From contig URJB01000018.1 of NCBI GenBank assembly GCA_900548145.1, forward strand, positions 1 to 40,049: DNA of 40,049 nucleotides. The letters run 5' to 3'. The notes below the pieces were generated by a model. That model searched no databases and was not told the origin of the DNA. It saw only the letters and a list, made by a program, of their open reading frames with translations. Both the position numbers and the translations under genes were made by a program. This DNA comes from an uncultured Eubacteriales bacterium. Lineage in GTDB: Bacteria; Bacillota; Clostridia; Christensenellales; Aristaeellaceae. Positions 1 to 7,955 of the stretch are shown here, piece by piece (the first letter of the stretch is position 1; each line of letters begins with the position of its first letter).

Positions 1-26
1 CTTTTCTTTCGCCATCGAAAGAAAAG
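1..26. repeat. perfect 11-bp inverted repeat (AT-rich palindrome)
   Basis: The first 26 bases form a perfect inverted repeat with two 11-base arms (1-11 and 16-26) around a 4-base loop. The arms are polypyrimidine and polypurine. It lies about 150 bases beyond the stop of the minus-strand MFS gene, so it could act in transcription termination or be a copy of a dispersed intergenic palindrome. There is no clear T-tract in either direction beyond the stem itself. Confidence 0.6.
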
Positions 27-179
27 TGTGAACGCCCCATGGGACGGCAAGTCCCTCTCCCGCGCCGCAGTCGGCGCGTCAGGCCCCGGAAAAGGGGTTC
101 TTACAGCCATACTGGGTACATCGTCACAGGCAGGCGGCTTTCCGCCCCCGCACCCCTTCGGACGCCGAACCGAGTTTCC
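27..179. other. intergenic region with further short hairpins
   Basis: I see no gene here. Short inverted repeats follow one another: 41-55 (GGGAC/GTCCC), 61-78 (7-bp stem CGCGCCG/CGGCGCG with loop CAGT) and about 84-97 (CCCC/GGGG). The region is the 3' flank of the minus-strand operon ending with the MFS gene. Its structure is compatible with an RNA 3' end or a repeat element, but no textbook rho-independent terminator is present. Confidence 0.4.
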
Positions 180-1352
180 TTACGCCTTCTTTCCCTGCCC
201 CTTCGTAAACAGCCCGTACAGAACGATCATCAAAACCGCAAAGATCATCAGATATACCGGGTAAAACCCGATATTGCCGTATTGGGCGATCAGGCCGAAC
301 AGCGGCGGCATAAACGTCGAACCGATGTACGCGCTGGCCATCTGCACCCCGATGATCGCCTGTGAATTTTCACGGCCAAAGGACTCTGGCGTGGAATGAA
401 TGATGCAGGGATAGATCGGCGCGCTGCCAATGCCCAGCGTCACCAGACCAATCAGCGGACAGAGCTGCCACGGCAGCAGGATGATCAGAATGCTAACCGC
501 CGCCAGCCCCAGCCCGGCGCGGATCATGGTCTTGTCGCCGAAACGATCCGCAATAAATCCATTCAGAAAACGGCCAAGGGTAATGCCCAGAAAGTACAGG
601 CTGGCAAAGCGGGCGGCAGTTTCCGCCTCCACGCCCCGGGCGTTGACAAGATAACTGCTGGCCCACAGCCCCGCCGTGCTTTCCATGGCGCAGTAGCCAA
701 AAAACGTCAGCAAAATCAACGGCACGCCCGGTAACCGAAGCAGCTGTCCGATGCTCTGACGTTTGGCCGGTTCAACGGATTCGTTGCTTTCCGCCGTCTC
801 ATTCGTCCGCTTTTTCCAAAGGGGCAGACTGAGAAACAGCAGCGCCGTCAGGGCCAGCTGAATGTAGGAGACCGAGCGGTAGCCCATCTGCCAGCCCCAG
901 CCTCGCTGCAGGGCCAAGCTCATAATAAACGGGCTGATGCTGGCGCCGACGCCCCACATGCAGTGCAGCCAGCTCATGTGCCGGGAGGAATAGTGCAGCG
1001 CCACGTAATTGTTCAGCGCCGCGTCCACTGCGCCCGCCCCCAGACCGTAGGGAACAGCCCAAAGGATCAGCATCCACGGCGCGCTGCACAGGGAAAAGCC
1101 GAGCAGCGCCGCAGCCGTCATCAAAACGCTCAGGGCCGTCACCAGTCCCGCGCCCAGCTTTCGGGTCATGCGGTCGGACAGCAGGCTGGAGAGAATCGTT
1201 CCGCCGGAAATAACCATGGAGACCGCTCCGGCAAAGGAAAGGGGGGCGTTCAGCGCCCCCTGCATCACCGGCCACGCGGAGCCCAGCAGCGCGTCCGGCA
1301 GTCCCAGACTGACAAAGGCCAGATAAATCACCGACAGCAATAACGAAGCCAT
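180..1352 (-). CDS. MFS permease, sugar/multidrug type
   Basis: This is a 390-residue polytopic membrane protein with about twelve hydrophobic segments in two halves, separated by a charged central loop near residues 178-200 (KKRTNETAESNESVEPAKR). MFS loop-2/3-like signatures occur twice, as SDRMTRKLG near residue 59 and GRFLNGFIADRFGDK in the second half, which supports the internal pseudo-symmetry. The family couples solute movement to an ion gradient or uniport. The fucose-permease-like branch is the closest recognisable look, but the substrate cannot be read from the sequence. The gene starts 30 bases after the stop of the helicase-nuclease gene on the same strand and appears to be the last gene of the operon. 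The upstream ribosome binding site is weak (AAAGAGAGAG). Confidence 0.85.
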   Translation of the reverse strand: MASLLLSVIYLAFVSLGLPDALLGSAWPVMQGALNAPLSFAGAVSMVISGGTILSSLLSDRMTRKLGAGLVTALSVLMTAAALLGFSLCSAPWMLILWAVPYGLGAGAVDAALNNYVALHYSSRHMSWLHCMWGVGASISPFIMSLALQRGWGWQMGYRSVSYIQLALTALLFLSLPLWKKRTNETAESNESVEPAKRQSIGQLLRLPGVPLILLTFFGYCAMESTAGLWASSYLVNARGVEAETAARFASLYFLGITLGRFLNGFIADRFGDKTMIRAGLGLAAVSILIILLPWQLCPLIGLVTLGIGSAPIYPCIIHSTPESFGRENSQAIIGVQMASAYIGSTFMPPLFGLIAQYGNIGFYPVYLMIFAVLMIVLYGLFTKGQGKKA

Positions 1353-1382
1353 AGTTCTCTCTCTTTTTCGTTAAAATCATCG

Positions 1383-4300
1383 TCAGAACAGGCTAAGCTG
1401 CTCCATCTTCACCATAGGCTTCCGGGTGCGAACCGGCTGCGGATGAATGCTTTCCGGCAGCTCGTCCACGAAGGCCGACGGCTGACCGCCATAGCTGACG
1501 ATCAGTTCCTCCCGGGCACGAGTCATGCCGACAAAGAACAGACGCCGTTCTTCTTCCACATTCGTGGGGCTTTTCTCCCGCTCCAAAGGCAGGTCGCCGC
1601 TGTTCAGGCCCGCCAGAAAGACCACCGGGAATTCCAGCCCCTTGCAGGCGTGCAGCGTCATCAGACGCACCGCGCCGCTTTGAACGGCTCCCTCGCCCCG
1701 GCGCTGCAGGTCGCCCTCCGCGCCCAGCAGCGTCCGTTCCAAAAATTCCTCCATTCGATTCTGGAACACGGAGGCGTTCAGCAGCCGGGACACCGGCCTG
1801 GAATTTTCCAGCCCGCACAGCTCCCGGAGCCGTTCCAGCAATTTTCGGGGCTTAGCCTTGGCCAGCTGGGGCCAAAGTTCGTCCGCCGCGTCCAGCCACG
1901 GGGCCAGCACCTCAAAGGAAGCCAGTCTTTCCCGAAGGGCGGCCGGCTCTTTCGCTGTCCGCAAAGTCTCCCCCGCCCGCTGAATCAGCGGCGCGGGAAT
2001 CTTCCATAAAAGGGATAGAGCGTCGTTCAGCGCCGCAAAATTTTCAGGCTCCTGCAGGGAGAGGAAAAAGCCCAACATGCCCCGTACCTTGCCGTCCTCC
2101 CAAAAGTTTTCCCGGCCCGACACCACGCAGGGGATGCTGTCGTGTTCCAGACAGTACTCGATCTGCTCCAGCTGCCGGTGAGTACGGCACAGCACCGCCA
2201 TTTCCGAAAAAGCCCGATGAACAGCCCGGTCTTCCTTCTGGTGATGGGCTTCCAGCATATCCACGCCGCCCGCCATGCGCTCGATCTCCTTGGTGATGAA
2301 CACGCCCTCGGCAAAGGCATCGTCCGCCTGCATCAGCCGAACGGCCGCGCCGCCCGTAACATTGGCATGAAGCTGCCGGGGCGGGCCGGGATTTCGGTCG
2401 ATGACGGACAGGGCCGATTCCAGCACCGAGGGCACGGAGCGGTAGTTTTCCTTCAAACGGATGAGACGCAGCCCCGGGTGACGTTCCCGCAGGCGGTCGA
2501 AGCAATCCGCATCCGCGCCGCGGAAGCCGTAAATGGACTGATCTGGGTCGCCGATGACGAACAGGCTGCCCTGCCGCCAGTGCTCCACCAGCTGGTGCTG
2601 CAGGGGGTTGATGTCCTGAAATTCGTCCACCAGCAGGTGGCGGAAGCAGGGCTTCCGGCTTACGTCCAGCGCCAGTGCTTCCGTCAGCAGGTCGTCCAGA
2701 TCTCGTGCGCCCAGTTCGTGCATCCGTTCGTCGTAGGCTTCCCGCAGGCCATGGGGGAAACCTACAACTTCCATGCCGTTCTTCTCCTGTGACAAAAGCC
2801 GCATCATTTCGGCGGGCGAGGTCTTTTCGCCCCGTTCTTCCAGCAGCTCCGCCATCAGGGCGAGGGCCTGTTCCCGGCTGAACAGGGGCTTTTTCTCCAA
2901 CAGGTTCAGGGCAATGGCATGGAACGTGCCAATGGTGATGGACTTGGCCGCAGCCCCCAGCCGCTCCTTCAGCCGGGCGCGCATTTCCTCCGCCGCCTGA
3001 TGGGTAAAGGTGACGGCGGTGATCTCCTTCGGCGGCACCTTCCGCCGCTCCACCAGATAGGCGATGCGTTCCACCAGTGTGCGGGTCTTGCCCGTTCCGG
3101 GGCCGGCCACCACGGCGATAATTTCGTCCTCCGCCCGGATGGCTTCCTCCTGCTCCGGATTCATCCGCAAGGGCAGTTTCTGCACCATTTCTTCCGACTC
3201 AGCTTCGGCGGCGCGGGCCTTTACCGGCTGTTTTTTCGCCTTGGGCGCGGCAAAGCCCGCCAGCTCCAGCAGGGAAGTCTGACCTTCCAGCAGTTCCATC
3301 TCGTGGGGTTCAAACACGGTGATCACGCCGTATTCGCCGTCATAGCCCGCCTGTTTGTGAACCTGTCCCGTGCGCAGGCGGCGCAGAGCCTCAGCTACGC
3401 CGTGTCCCATGTCCCGCTCTGCCGCCTCCAGCGGCAGCTCCCGCAGAATCGTAAACTCCGGGCCGTAGCGTTTGAGCATTTCCAGATAGGCTCCCTGCAC
3501 CCGCTTGCTGGACGCGCCGGTCTGCATACAGTTGGCCAGCAGCTCCGGCAGGGGCATCAGGCTTTCGAAGGGGCGGGACAGGGGCCCCGGCTCCCGCCGG
3601 TCGGCCAGCTCGTCCACCCGGTGCAGCACACCCACAGTCAGCTTTCGTCCGCAAACCGGGCAGCGGCCGTTCAGGGCGTTGGTTTCCTCCGGCTCCAGAC
3701 AGCAGCCGCAGGCCCGGTGGCCGTCCAGATGGTACTTGCCCTCCTCCGGGAAAAACTCGATCGTCCCCTCGAAACCCTCGCCGGTCTCCAGCGCGTGTTT
3801 CAGCTCTCCATAGGTTGCGCCGCAGGAAAGCAGATTGGCTTCCCGGCCCAACTTTTGCGGAGAATGCGCGTCGGAATTGGATACCAGCAGATAAGAGTCC
3901 AATTGGGACACTCGGCGGTTCATGGGCGGGTCAGAAGAAAGCCCCGTCTCCAGCGCGTGAATGCAGCCGGTCATGTCGCCGTAGCATTCCTCCAGCGTGG
4001 AAAATTGGGAAAATTCCCCGAACACAGAAAAATGGGGCGTCCAGATATGGGCCGGAATAAAGATCGCGTCCGGACAGGCGTCCATGGTCATCTGCAGAAG
4101 ATCCCGGCTGTCCATGCCCAGAATGGGCCGTCCGTCGCTGTGCAGGTTGCCCACGGCTTCCAGCCGATGGGCCAGCTCCTCCGCCTCGTCCAGCCCGGGC
4201 AGCAGGATGACGTGATGCACCTTCCGGGTCTTGCCATCCTTCTTGTAGATGGTGCTGATTTCCCCGGATACCACAAAGCGGACGGGGTCTCCCCCGCCGG

Positions 4301-4526
4301 CCACGCCGGACGGCAGGGCAAACTCCTTCCGCAGTGCGTATACACCGCCTCCGGCAGGCTCCAACATTTCCCGGAGCTCCGACCGCCAGACGGGATGGGT
4401 AAAGTCCCCCGTGCCTACCAGCCCGATGCCCTTGCGGCGCGCCCATAGGTCCAGATGAGGCGCGTCGCAGTCGGAGGAGGTGGCCCGGGAATATTTGGAA
4501 TGAATGTGCAGATCGGCAATGTACAT
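1383..4526 (-). CDS. EndoQ-like PHP endonuclease fused to UvrD/Rep-type helicase
   Basis: A 1047-residue two-part protein. Residues 1-430 resemble the PHP family that includes endonuclease Q, which cuts 5' of deaminated bases. Visible features are DLHIHS at 5-10, GTGDFTHP at 38-45, AHIWTPHFS at 159-167, SNSDAHS at 216-222, and a four-cysteine zinc site (C273, C276, C289, C292) followed by KLTVGVLHRVDELADR. After a basic/acidic linker (430-450) comes an SF1A helicase: Walker A GPGTGKT at 475-481, DEFQ at 634-637, GDPDQSIYGFRG at 659-670, ENYRS near 693, TLHACKGLEFP near 957-967, and VGMTRARE near 999-1006. The last five residues are QLSLF, which matches the bacterial sliding-clamp binding pentapeptide. 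The likely role is repair of deaminated DNA, coupling incision and unwinding. The start is preceded by an AGAGG site. The helicase identity is firm; the EndoQ assignment rests on recalled family motifs. Confidence 0.9.
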   Translation of the reverse strand: MYIADLHIHSKYSRATSSDCDAPHLDLWARRKGIGLVGTGDFTHPVWRSELREMLEPAGGGVYALRKEFALPSGVAGGGDPVRFVVSGEISTIYKKDGKTRKVHHVILLPGLDEAEELAHRLEAVGNLHSDGRPILGMDSRDLLQMTMDACPDAIFIPAHIWTPHFSVFGEFSQFSTLEECYGDMTGCIHALETGLSSDPPMNRRVSQLDSYLLVSNSDAHSPQKLGREANLLSCGATYGELKHALETGEGFEGTIEFFPEEGKYHLDGHRACGCCLEPEETNALNGRCPVCGRKLTVGVLHRVDELADRREPGPLSRPFESLMPLPELLANCMQTGASSKRVQGAYLEMLKRYGPEFTILRELPLEAAERDMGHGVAEALRRLRTGQVHKQAGYDGEYGVITVFEPHEMELLEGQTSLLELAGFAAPKAKKQPVKARAAEAESEEMVQKLPLRMNPEQEEAIRAEDEIIAVVAGPGTGKTRTLVERIAYLVERRKVPPKEITAVTFTHQAAEEMRARLKERLGAAAKSITIGTFHAIALNLLEKKPLFSREQALALMAELLEERGEKTSPAEMMRLLSQEKNGMEVVGFPHGLREAYDERMHELGARDLDDLLTEALALDVSRKPCFRHLLVDEFQDINPLQHQLVEHWRQGSLFVIGDPDQSIYGFRGADADCFDRLRERHPGLRLIRLKENYRSVPSVLESALSVIDRNPGPPRQLHANVTGGAAVRLMQADDAFAEGVFITKEIERMAGGVDMLEAHHQKEDRAVHRAFSEMAVLCRTHRQLEQIEYCLEHDSIPCVVSGRENFWEDGKVRGMLGFFLSLQEPENFAALNDALSLLWKIPAPLIQRAGETLRTAKEPAALRERLASFEVLAPWLDAADELWPQLAKAKPRKLLERLRELCGLENSRPVSRLLNASVFQNRMEEFLERTLLGAEGDLQRRGEGAVQSGAVRLMTLHACKGLEFPVVFLAGLNSGDLPLEREKSPTNVEEERRLFFVGMTRAREELIVSYGGQPSAFVDELPESIHPQPVRTRKPMVKMEQLSLF

Positions 4527-4572
4527 GGCTTTTTCCTCTTCAGCACGTCAGGTTTCCGTTTTGTCAACTTCG

Positions 4573-6234
4573 TCAGCGGCGGTCTTCCCCGGTGGAAAAC
4601 CGCATCCGGGAGGCGGCGCGCTGCTTCTGCATATACTGCTGATAGGTCATGGACGGCTTTTCTTCCTCTTTCCGGGCGGGCTTGTCGTCCAGAAAAGGCG
4701 CTTCCAGAAACATGGGTCCCTCCTTCGGGCGGACGGGCCGGGCGTTAGGCCGTTCCAGCAGGGTGGCGCGAAACGCCGTTTCCTTCGGCTGACGCTCAGC
4801 CTTTTGCAGGGGTCTCGGCTCCCGAACCGGCTTGGATTCCCGCGTGGGACGTTGGGGCTCCTGCTGTCGGGGCGCTTTCGCCGCCCGAACGGGCTTTTCG
4901 GCAGCCGCCTTTTCATGCCGCGCCGGTTTCTCCATCCGGGCGTTCTTCAAGTCCCTCTTTTCGGGAAGCGCGGCTTTAACGGCCGGTTTTCCCGCCTTTT
5001 CAGGCCGCTTGGCGGGCTGGGACGAACGGCTTGCTTCCGCCGCCATCCGCTCCCGCTTGGAGGGCCGGGGCTGGGGCGGCTGCTTCACCGTTTCGGTAAA
5101 GACCTGCATGGGCCACTGGCTTTCCTTCCGGGGGATCTGCTTGCCGATGAGCTTTTCAATGGCCTTGAGATCCTTCATTTCGTCGATACAGCAAAAGCTG
5201 ACGGCCACGCCTTCGTGTCCCGCCCGGCCCGTGCGGCCGATGCGGTGGACGTAGGATTCCGGCTCATGGGGCAGATCGTAATTAAACACGTGAGACAGGC
5301 CTGCAATGTCGATACCACGGGCGGCGATGTCGGTGGCGACGAGCACGTGGATCTTGCCCTGCTTGAACTGGGCCAAGGCCTCCTGCCGGGCGCCCTGACT
5401 CTTGTCCCCATGGATGGCCCGGGCCTGAATGCCCTCCCGGCTCAGCTCCCGCACCACCCGGTCCGCGCCGTGCTTGGTGCGGGTAAAGACCAGCGCGCTT
5501 TCCACCTCCGGGCGGCGCAGAAGATCGGCCAACAGGTGCTTCTTGTTGGCCTTATCCACCAGATACAGGTTTTGCTCGATGGTGTCCACGGTGCTGCTGA
5601 CCGGGTCTACCTTCACGCTGACCGGGTCTTTGAGGATGCTCATGGCCAGCTTTTCCACCTCGGCGGGCATGGTGGCGGAGAAGAAAAGGGTCTGCCGCTT
5701 TTCCGGCAAAAGGGCGATGACTTTTTTCACATCGTGGATGAAGCCCATGTCCAACATCCGATCAGCCTCGTCCAGCACAAAAATCTCAATTTTGGCAAGG
5801 CTGATAAAGCCCTGACCGATCAGGTCGTTCAGCCGTCCGGGCGTAGCCACCAGAATGTCTACGCCACACTTGAGCTGCTCCACCTGCGGCTGTTGGCCTA
5901 CGCCGCCGAAAATCACGCAGGAGCGCAGCGGCAGCCCTTTGCCGTAGGCCACGAAGTTTTCCTGAATCTGCAGGGCCAATTCCCGGGTGGGGGTCAGGAT
6001 CAGCGCCCGAATGTTCCGGCCCTTCCCGGAAGGCCGCTCCTGATAGAGCCGCTGCAGAATCGGCAGGGCGAAGGCGGCGGTCTTGCCGGTGCCCGTCTGG
6101 GCGCAGCCCAGCACGTCTTTGCCCGCAAGAACGGTGGGAATTGTATCCCGCTGAATGGGGGTGGGGGTCTCATAGCCGCAGGCTTTAACCGCGGTCAACA
6201 GCTGCGGAAGCAGCGGCAGTTCGTCAAAATTCAA
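4573..6234 (-). CDS. DEAD-box ATP-dependent RNA helicase (RhlE/CshA type)
   Basis: A 553-residue DEAD-box protein. Motifs in order are the Q motif (TPTPIQ, 23-28), AQTGTGKT (45-52), PTRELA (82-87), TPGR (131-134), DEAD (155-158), SAT (187-189), the ATDIAARGID segment (300-309) and HRIGRTGR (330-337). Residues from about 385 to the end form a long basic, proline/arginine-rich low-complexity tail, as in cold-shock and ribosome-assembly helicases. It probably unwinds RNA duplexes in rRNA maturation or mRNA decay. TTG is the best start because the protein then opens MNFDEL, as RhlE-type proteins do. A GAAAGGA site lies 12-13 bases upstream. The gene lies 46 bases upstream of the nuclease-helicase gene. 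Confidence 0.93.
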   Translation of the reverse strand: MNFDELPLLPQLLTAVKACGYETPTPIQRDTIPTVLAGKDVLGCAQTGTGKTAAFALPILQRLYQERPSGKGRNIRALILTPTRELALQIQENFVAYGKGLPLRSCVIFGGVGQQPQVEQLKCGVDILVATPGRLNDLIGQGFISLAKIEIFVLDEADRMLDMGFIHDVKKVIALLPEKRQTLFFSATMPAEVEKLAMSILKDPVSVKVDPVSSTVDTIEQNLYLVDKANKKHLLADLLRRPEVESALVFTRTKHGADRVVRELSREGIQARAIHGDKSQGARQEALAQFKQGKIHVLVATDIAARGIDIAGLSHVFNYDLPHEPESYVHRIGRTGRAGHEGVAVSFCCIDEMKDLKAIEKLIGKQIPRKESQWPMQVFTETVKQPPQPRPSKRERMAAEASRSSQPAKRPEKAGKPAVKAALPEKRDLKNARMEKPARHEKAAAEKPVRAAKAPRQQEPQRPTRESKPVREPRPLQKAERQPKETAFRATLLERPNARPVRPKEGPMFLEAPFLDDKPARKEEEKPSMTYQQYMQKQRAASRMRFSTGEDRR

Positions 6235-6273
6235 AAAACGGTTTCATTCCTTTCCCATTCCAATCAGCGCGGC

Positions 6274-6366
6274 TCAGTGACGCACGGGGCCGCGCTTCAT
6301 GGTTTTCTTCCGGGGATAGAGCGTAAACAGCGCTTCCCCGGGCTGTTTGGATTTCGTCGTTTTCAT
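6274..6366 (-). CDS. possible 30-residue basic small protein
   Basis: An ATG-started 30-codon ORF lies in the 190-base gap between rpe and the DEAD-box helicase. It encodes a lysine/arginine-rich peptide that begins MKTTKSKQPG and ends RGPVRH. A ribosome-binding sequence AAAGGA sits 10 bases upstream of the ATG, which is better than chance for a spurious ORF. I do not recognise a family. A short basic peptide between ribosome-related genes could be an RNA- or ribosome-associated protein, but that is speculation. The gap has no other evident function. Confidence 0.35.
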   Translation of the reverse strand: MKTTKSKQPGEALFTLYPRKKTMKRGPVRH

Positions 6367-6425
6367 GAGAAGGCCGTCCTTTCCCGTTTTTCTTTCAGGG
6401 GACGTTTCTCATTCTTGCCATTTTT

Positions 6426-7058
6426 TCAGAGAGAATGCACACGGCGCACCAGCGCTTCCGGCTCCTCCGCCCGGAAAAAAGCGGTGCCCATCACCAGCGT
6501 GTCAATACCGACCCGCGCCAGCTGGGGGGCGTTGTCCCCATTGATGCCGCCGTCGGCTTCAATATCCCCGGTAAAGCCCATAGCCCGCAGCTGGGCGGCC
6601 TTGGGCAGCACATCCGGCATCAGCTTCTGCCCGCCGAAGCCCGGCTCCACCGTCATCAGAAGCACCCGATCCAGCAGCGGCAGCGCCTCCCGCAAGGTTT
6701 CGACAGAGGTGCCCGGCTTCACCGACGCGCCCACCCGAACGCCCAGCTCCCGCAGCTTCCGCAGGCAGGGCAGGAAGTCGTTGGCCTCCTGATGGATGGT
6801 GATGGTGCCCGCGCCGGACGCGGCGAAATTCTCCACATATTTCAGCGGATCGGAGATCATCAGATGCACGTCGCAGTGCAGGTCGAATTCCTGATGAATG
6901 GCCTTGAGCAGGCTGGGGCCGAAGCTGATGTTGGGCACAAAATGGCCGTCCATCACGTCAAAATGCAGCTCGTCGCAGCCGGTATCCTTCACCAGCTTTA
7001 CGGCATCAAACATCCGAAGGGGGTCGGCGGCCAGAATGGACGGGGCGATCTTAGTCAT
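6426..7058 (-). CDS. rpe: ribulose-phosphate 3-epimerase
   Basis: A 210-residue TIM-barrel enzyme that interconverts ribulose 5-phosphate and xylulose 5-phosphate in the non-oxidative pentose phosphate pathway. Family signatures are APSILAAD near the N-terminus, HFDVMDGHFVPN at 32-43 with catalytic Asp34, DVHLM at 63-67, VEPGFGGQ at 137-144 (phosphate loop), and EADGGIN at 167-173 with the second catalytic Asp169. The length is typical. The start overlaps the end of rsgA by 8 bases, with a GGAGG site 7 bases upstream of the ATG. The rsgA-rpe pairing downstream of the PASTA kinase is common in Firmicutes. Confidence 0.97.
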   Translation of the reverse strand: MTKIAPSILAADPLRMFDAVKLVKDTGCDELHFDVMDGHFVPNISFGPSLLKAIHQEFDLHCDVHLMISDPLKYVENFAASGAGTITIHQEANDFLPCLRKLRELGVRVGASVKPGTSVETLREALPLLDRVLLMTVEPGFGGQKLMPDVLPKAAQLRAMGFTGDIEADGGINGDNAPQLARVGIDTLVMGTAFFRAEEPEALVRRVHSL

Positions 7059-7941
7059 AACGATTCCTCCATGCTTCTTTTACGCGGCTTAGCAGCAGAT
7101 GGTAGCGTTCCAGCCGTTCCCTGCCCAGCTTGCCTTTCCGGGCGGCTTCCAGTACGGCGCAGCCCGGTTCGCTCAGGTGGTAGCAGGGGGAGAAACGGCA
7201 TTGCCCCTCATAGGGCGCGAAATCGGGGTAATAATCCTTGAGCTGAATGGGTTCCATGCCCATTTCCAGTTCCAGCAGGCTGAAACCGGGGGTGTCCAGC
7301 ACCTGATAGCCGTCCTGAAACATCAATTCCGCGTGGCGGGTGGTGTGGCGGCCCCGGCTGATCTTGCGGCTGATCTCGCCGGTTTTCAGTTCCAGCCCTG
7401 TGGCGGCGCTGAGCAGCGTGCTCTTGCCCACGCCGGATTGCCCGGCGAAACAGCAGATACCCTGCCGCATCACGGCCCGCAGTTCGTCCAGCCCCTCGCC
7501 GGTCTCGGCGCTGACCCGGAGGATGGGAACCTGCAGCGGGATGTATTCCCGCACAAGGCTTTCATACACCTCCGACGAAAGGTCGCATTTGTTGGCTACC
7601 AGCACCGGGCGGATGCTCTGCCGGGCCGCCATCACCAGCAGCGTGTCGATCAGCAGATAGTCCGGCTCCGGTTGGGGAGCCAACACCAGCAGCACCGTGC
7701 GGATATTGGCCACCGGCGGACGGATCAGTTCACTGTCCCGGGGCAGAATTTCCTCCACCCAGCCATGCTCGTCCCCGCTGGCCGGGGTGAACAAGATCCG
7801 ATCCCCCACCATGGGCGTTACGTGCTGCTTGCGGAATTTTCCCTTGGCCCGGAGCACGTGCACTTCTCCGTCCGGCTGGCGGGCGTAGTACAAGCCGCCC
7901 ACGCCCTTGACGATCACGCCCTCCCGGGCGCTCTGTTCCAT
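7051..7941 (-). CDS. rsgA: ribosome small-subunit GTPase RsgA
   Basis: A circularly permuted GTPase of 296 residues that checks late 30S maturation and is released on GTP hydrolysis. An N-terminal OB-like domain (about 1-75) precedes the G domain, in the permuted order NKCD (117-120, G4), GQSGVGKS (167-174, G1) and DTPG (216-219, G3). A C-terminal zinc site has Cys248, Cys253, His255 and Cys261. I chose the ATG at 7941 rather than the TTG one codon upstream. AGGAGG lies 10 bases before the ATG, although the TTG is also possible. Its 3' end overlaps rpe by 8 bases. Confidence 0.96.
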   Translation of the reverse strand: MEQSAREGVIVKGVGGLYYARQPDGEVHVLRAKGKFRKQHVTPMVGDRILFTPASGDEHGWVEEILPRDSELIRPPVANIRTVLLVLAPQPEPDYLLIDTLLVMAARQSIRPVLVANKCDLSSEVYESLVREYIPLQVPILRVSAETGEGLDELRAVMRQGICCFAGQSGVGKSTLLSAATGLELKTGEISRKISRGRHTTRHAELMFQDGYQVLDTPGFSLLELEMGMEPIQLKDYYPDFAPYEGQCRFSPCYHLSEPGCAVLEAARKGKLGRERLERYHLLLSRVKEAWRNRYD

Positions 7942-7955
7942 CAAACTGTTTCCTC

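Noticed and set aside
2919..6792. Long plus-strand ORFs opposite the nuclease-helicase and DEAD-box genes
   Set aside because: They are compositional shadows of the real minus-strand genes, without family motifs and cutting across gene boundaries.
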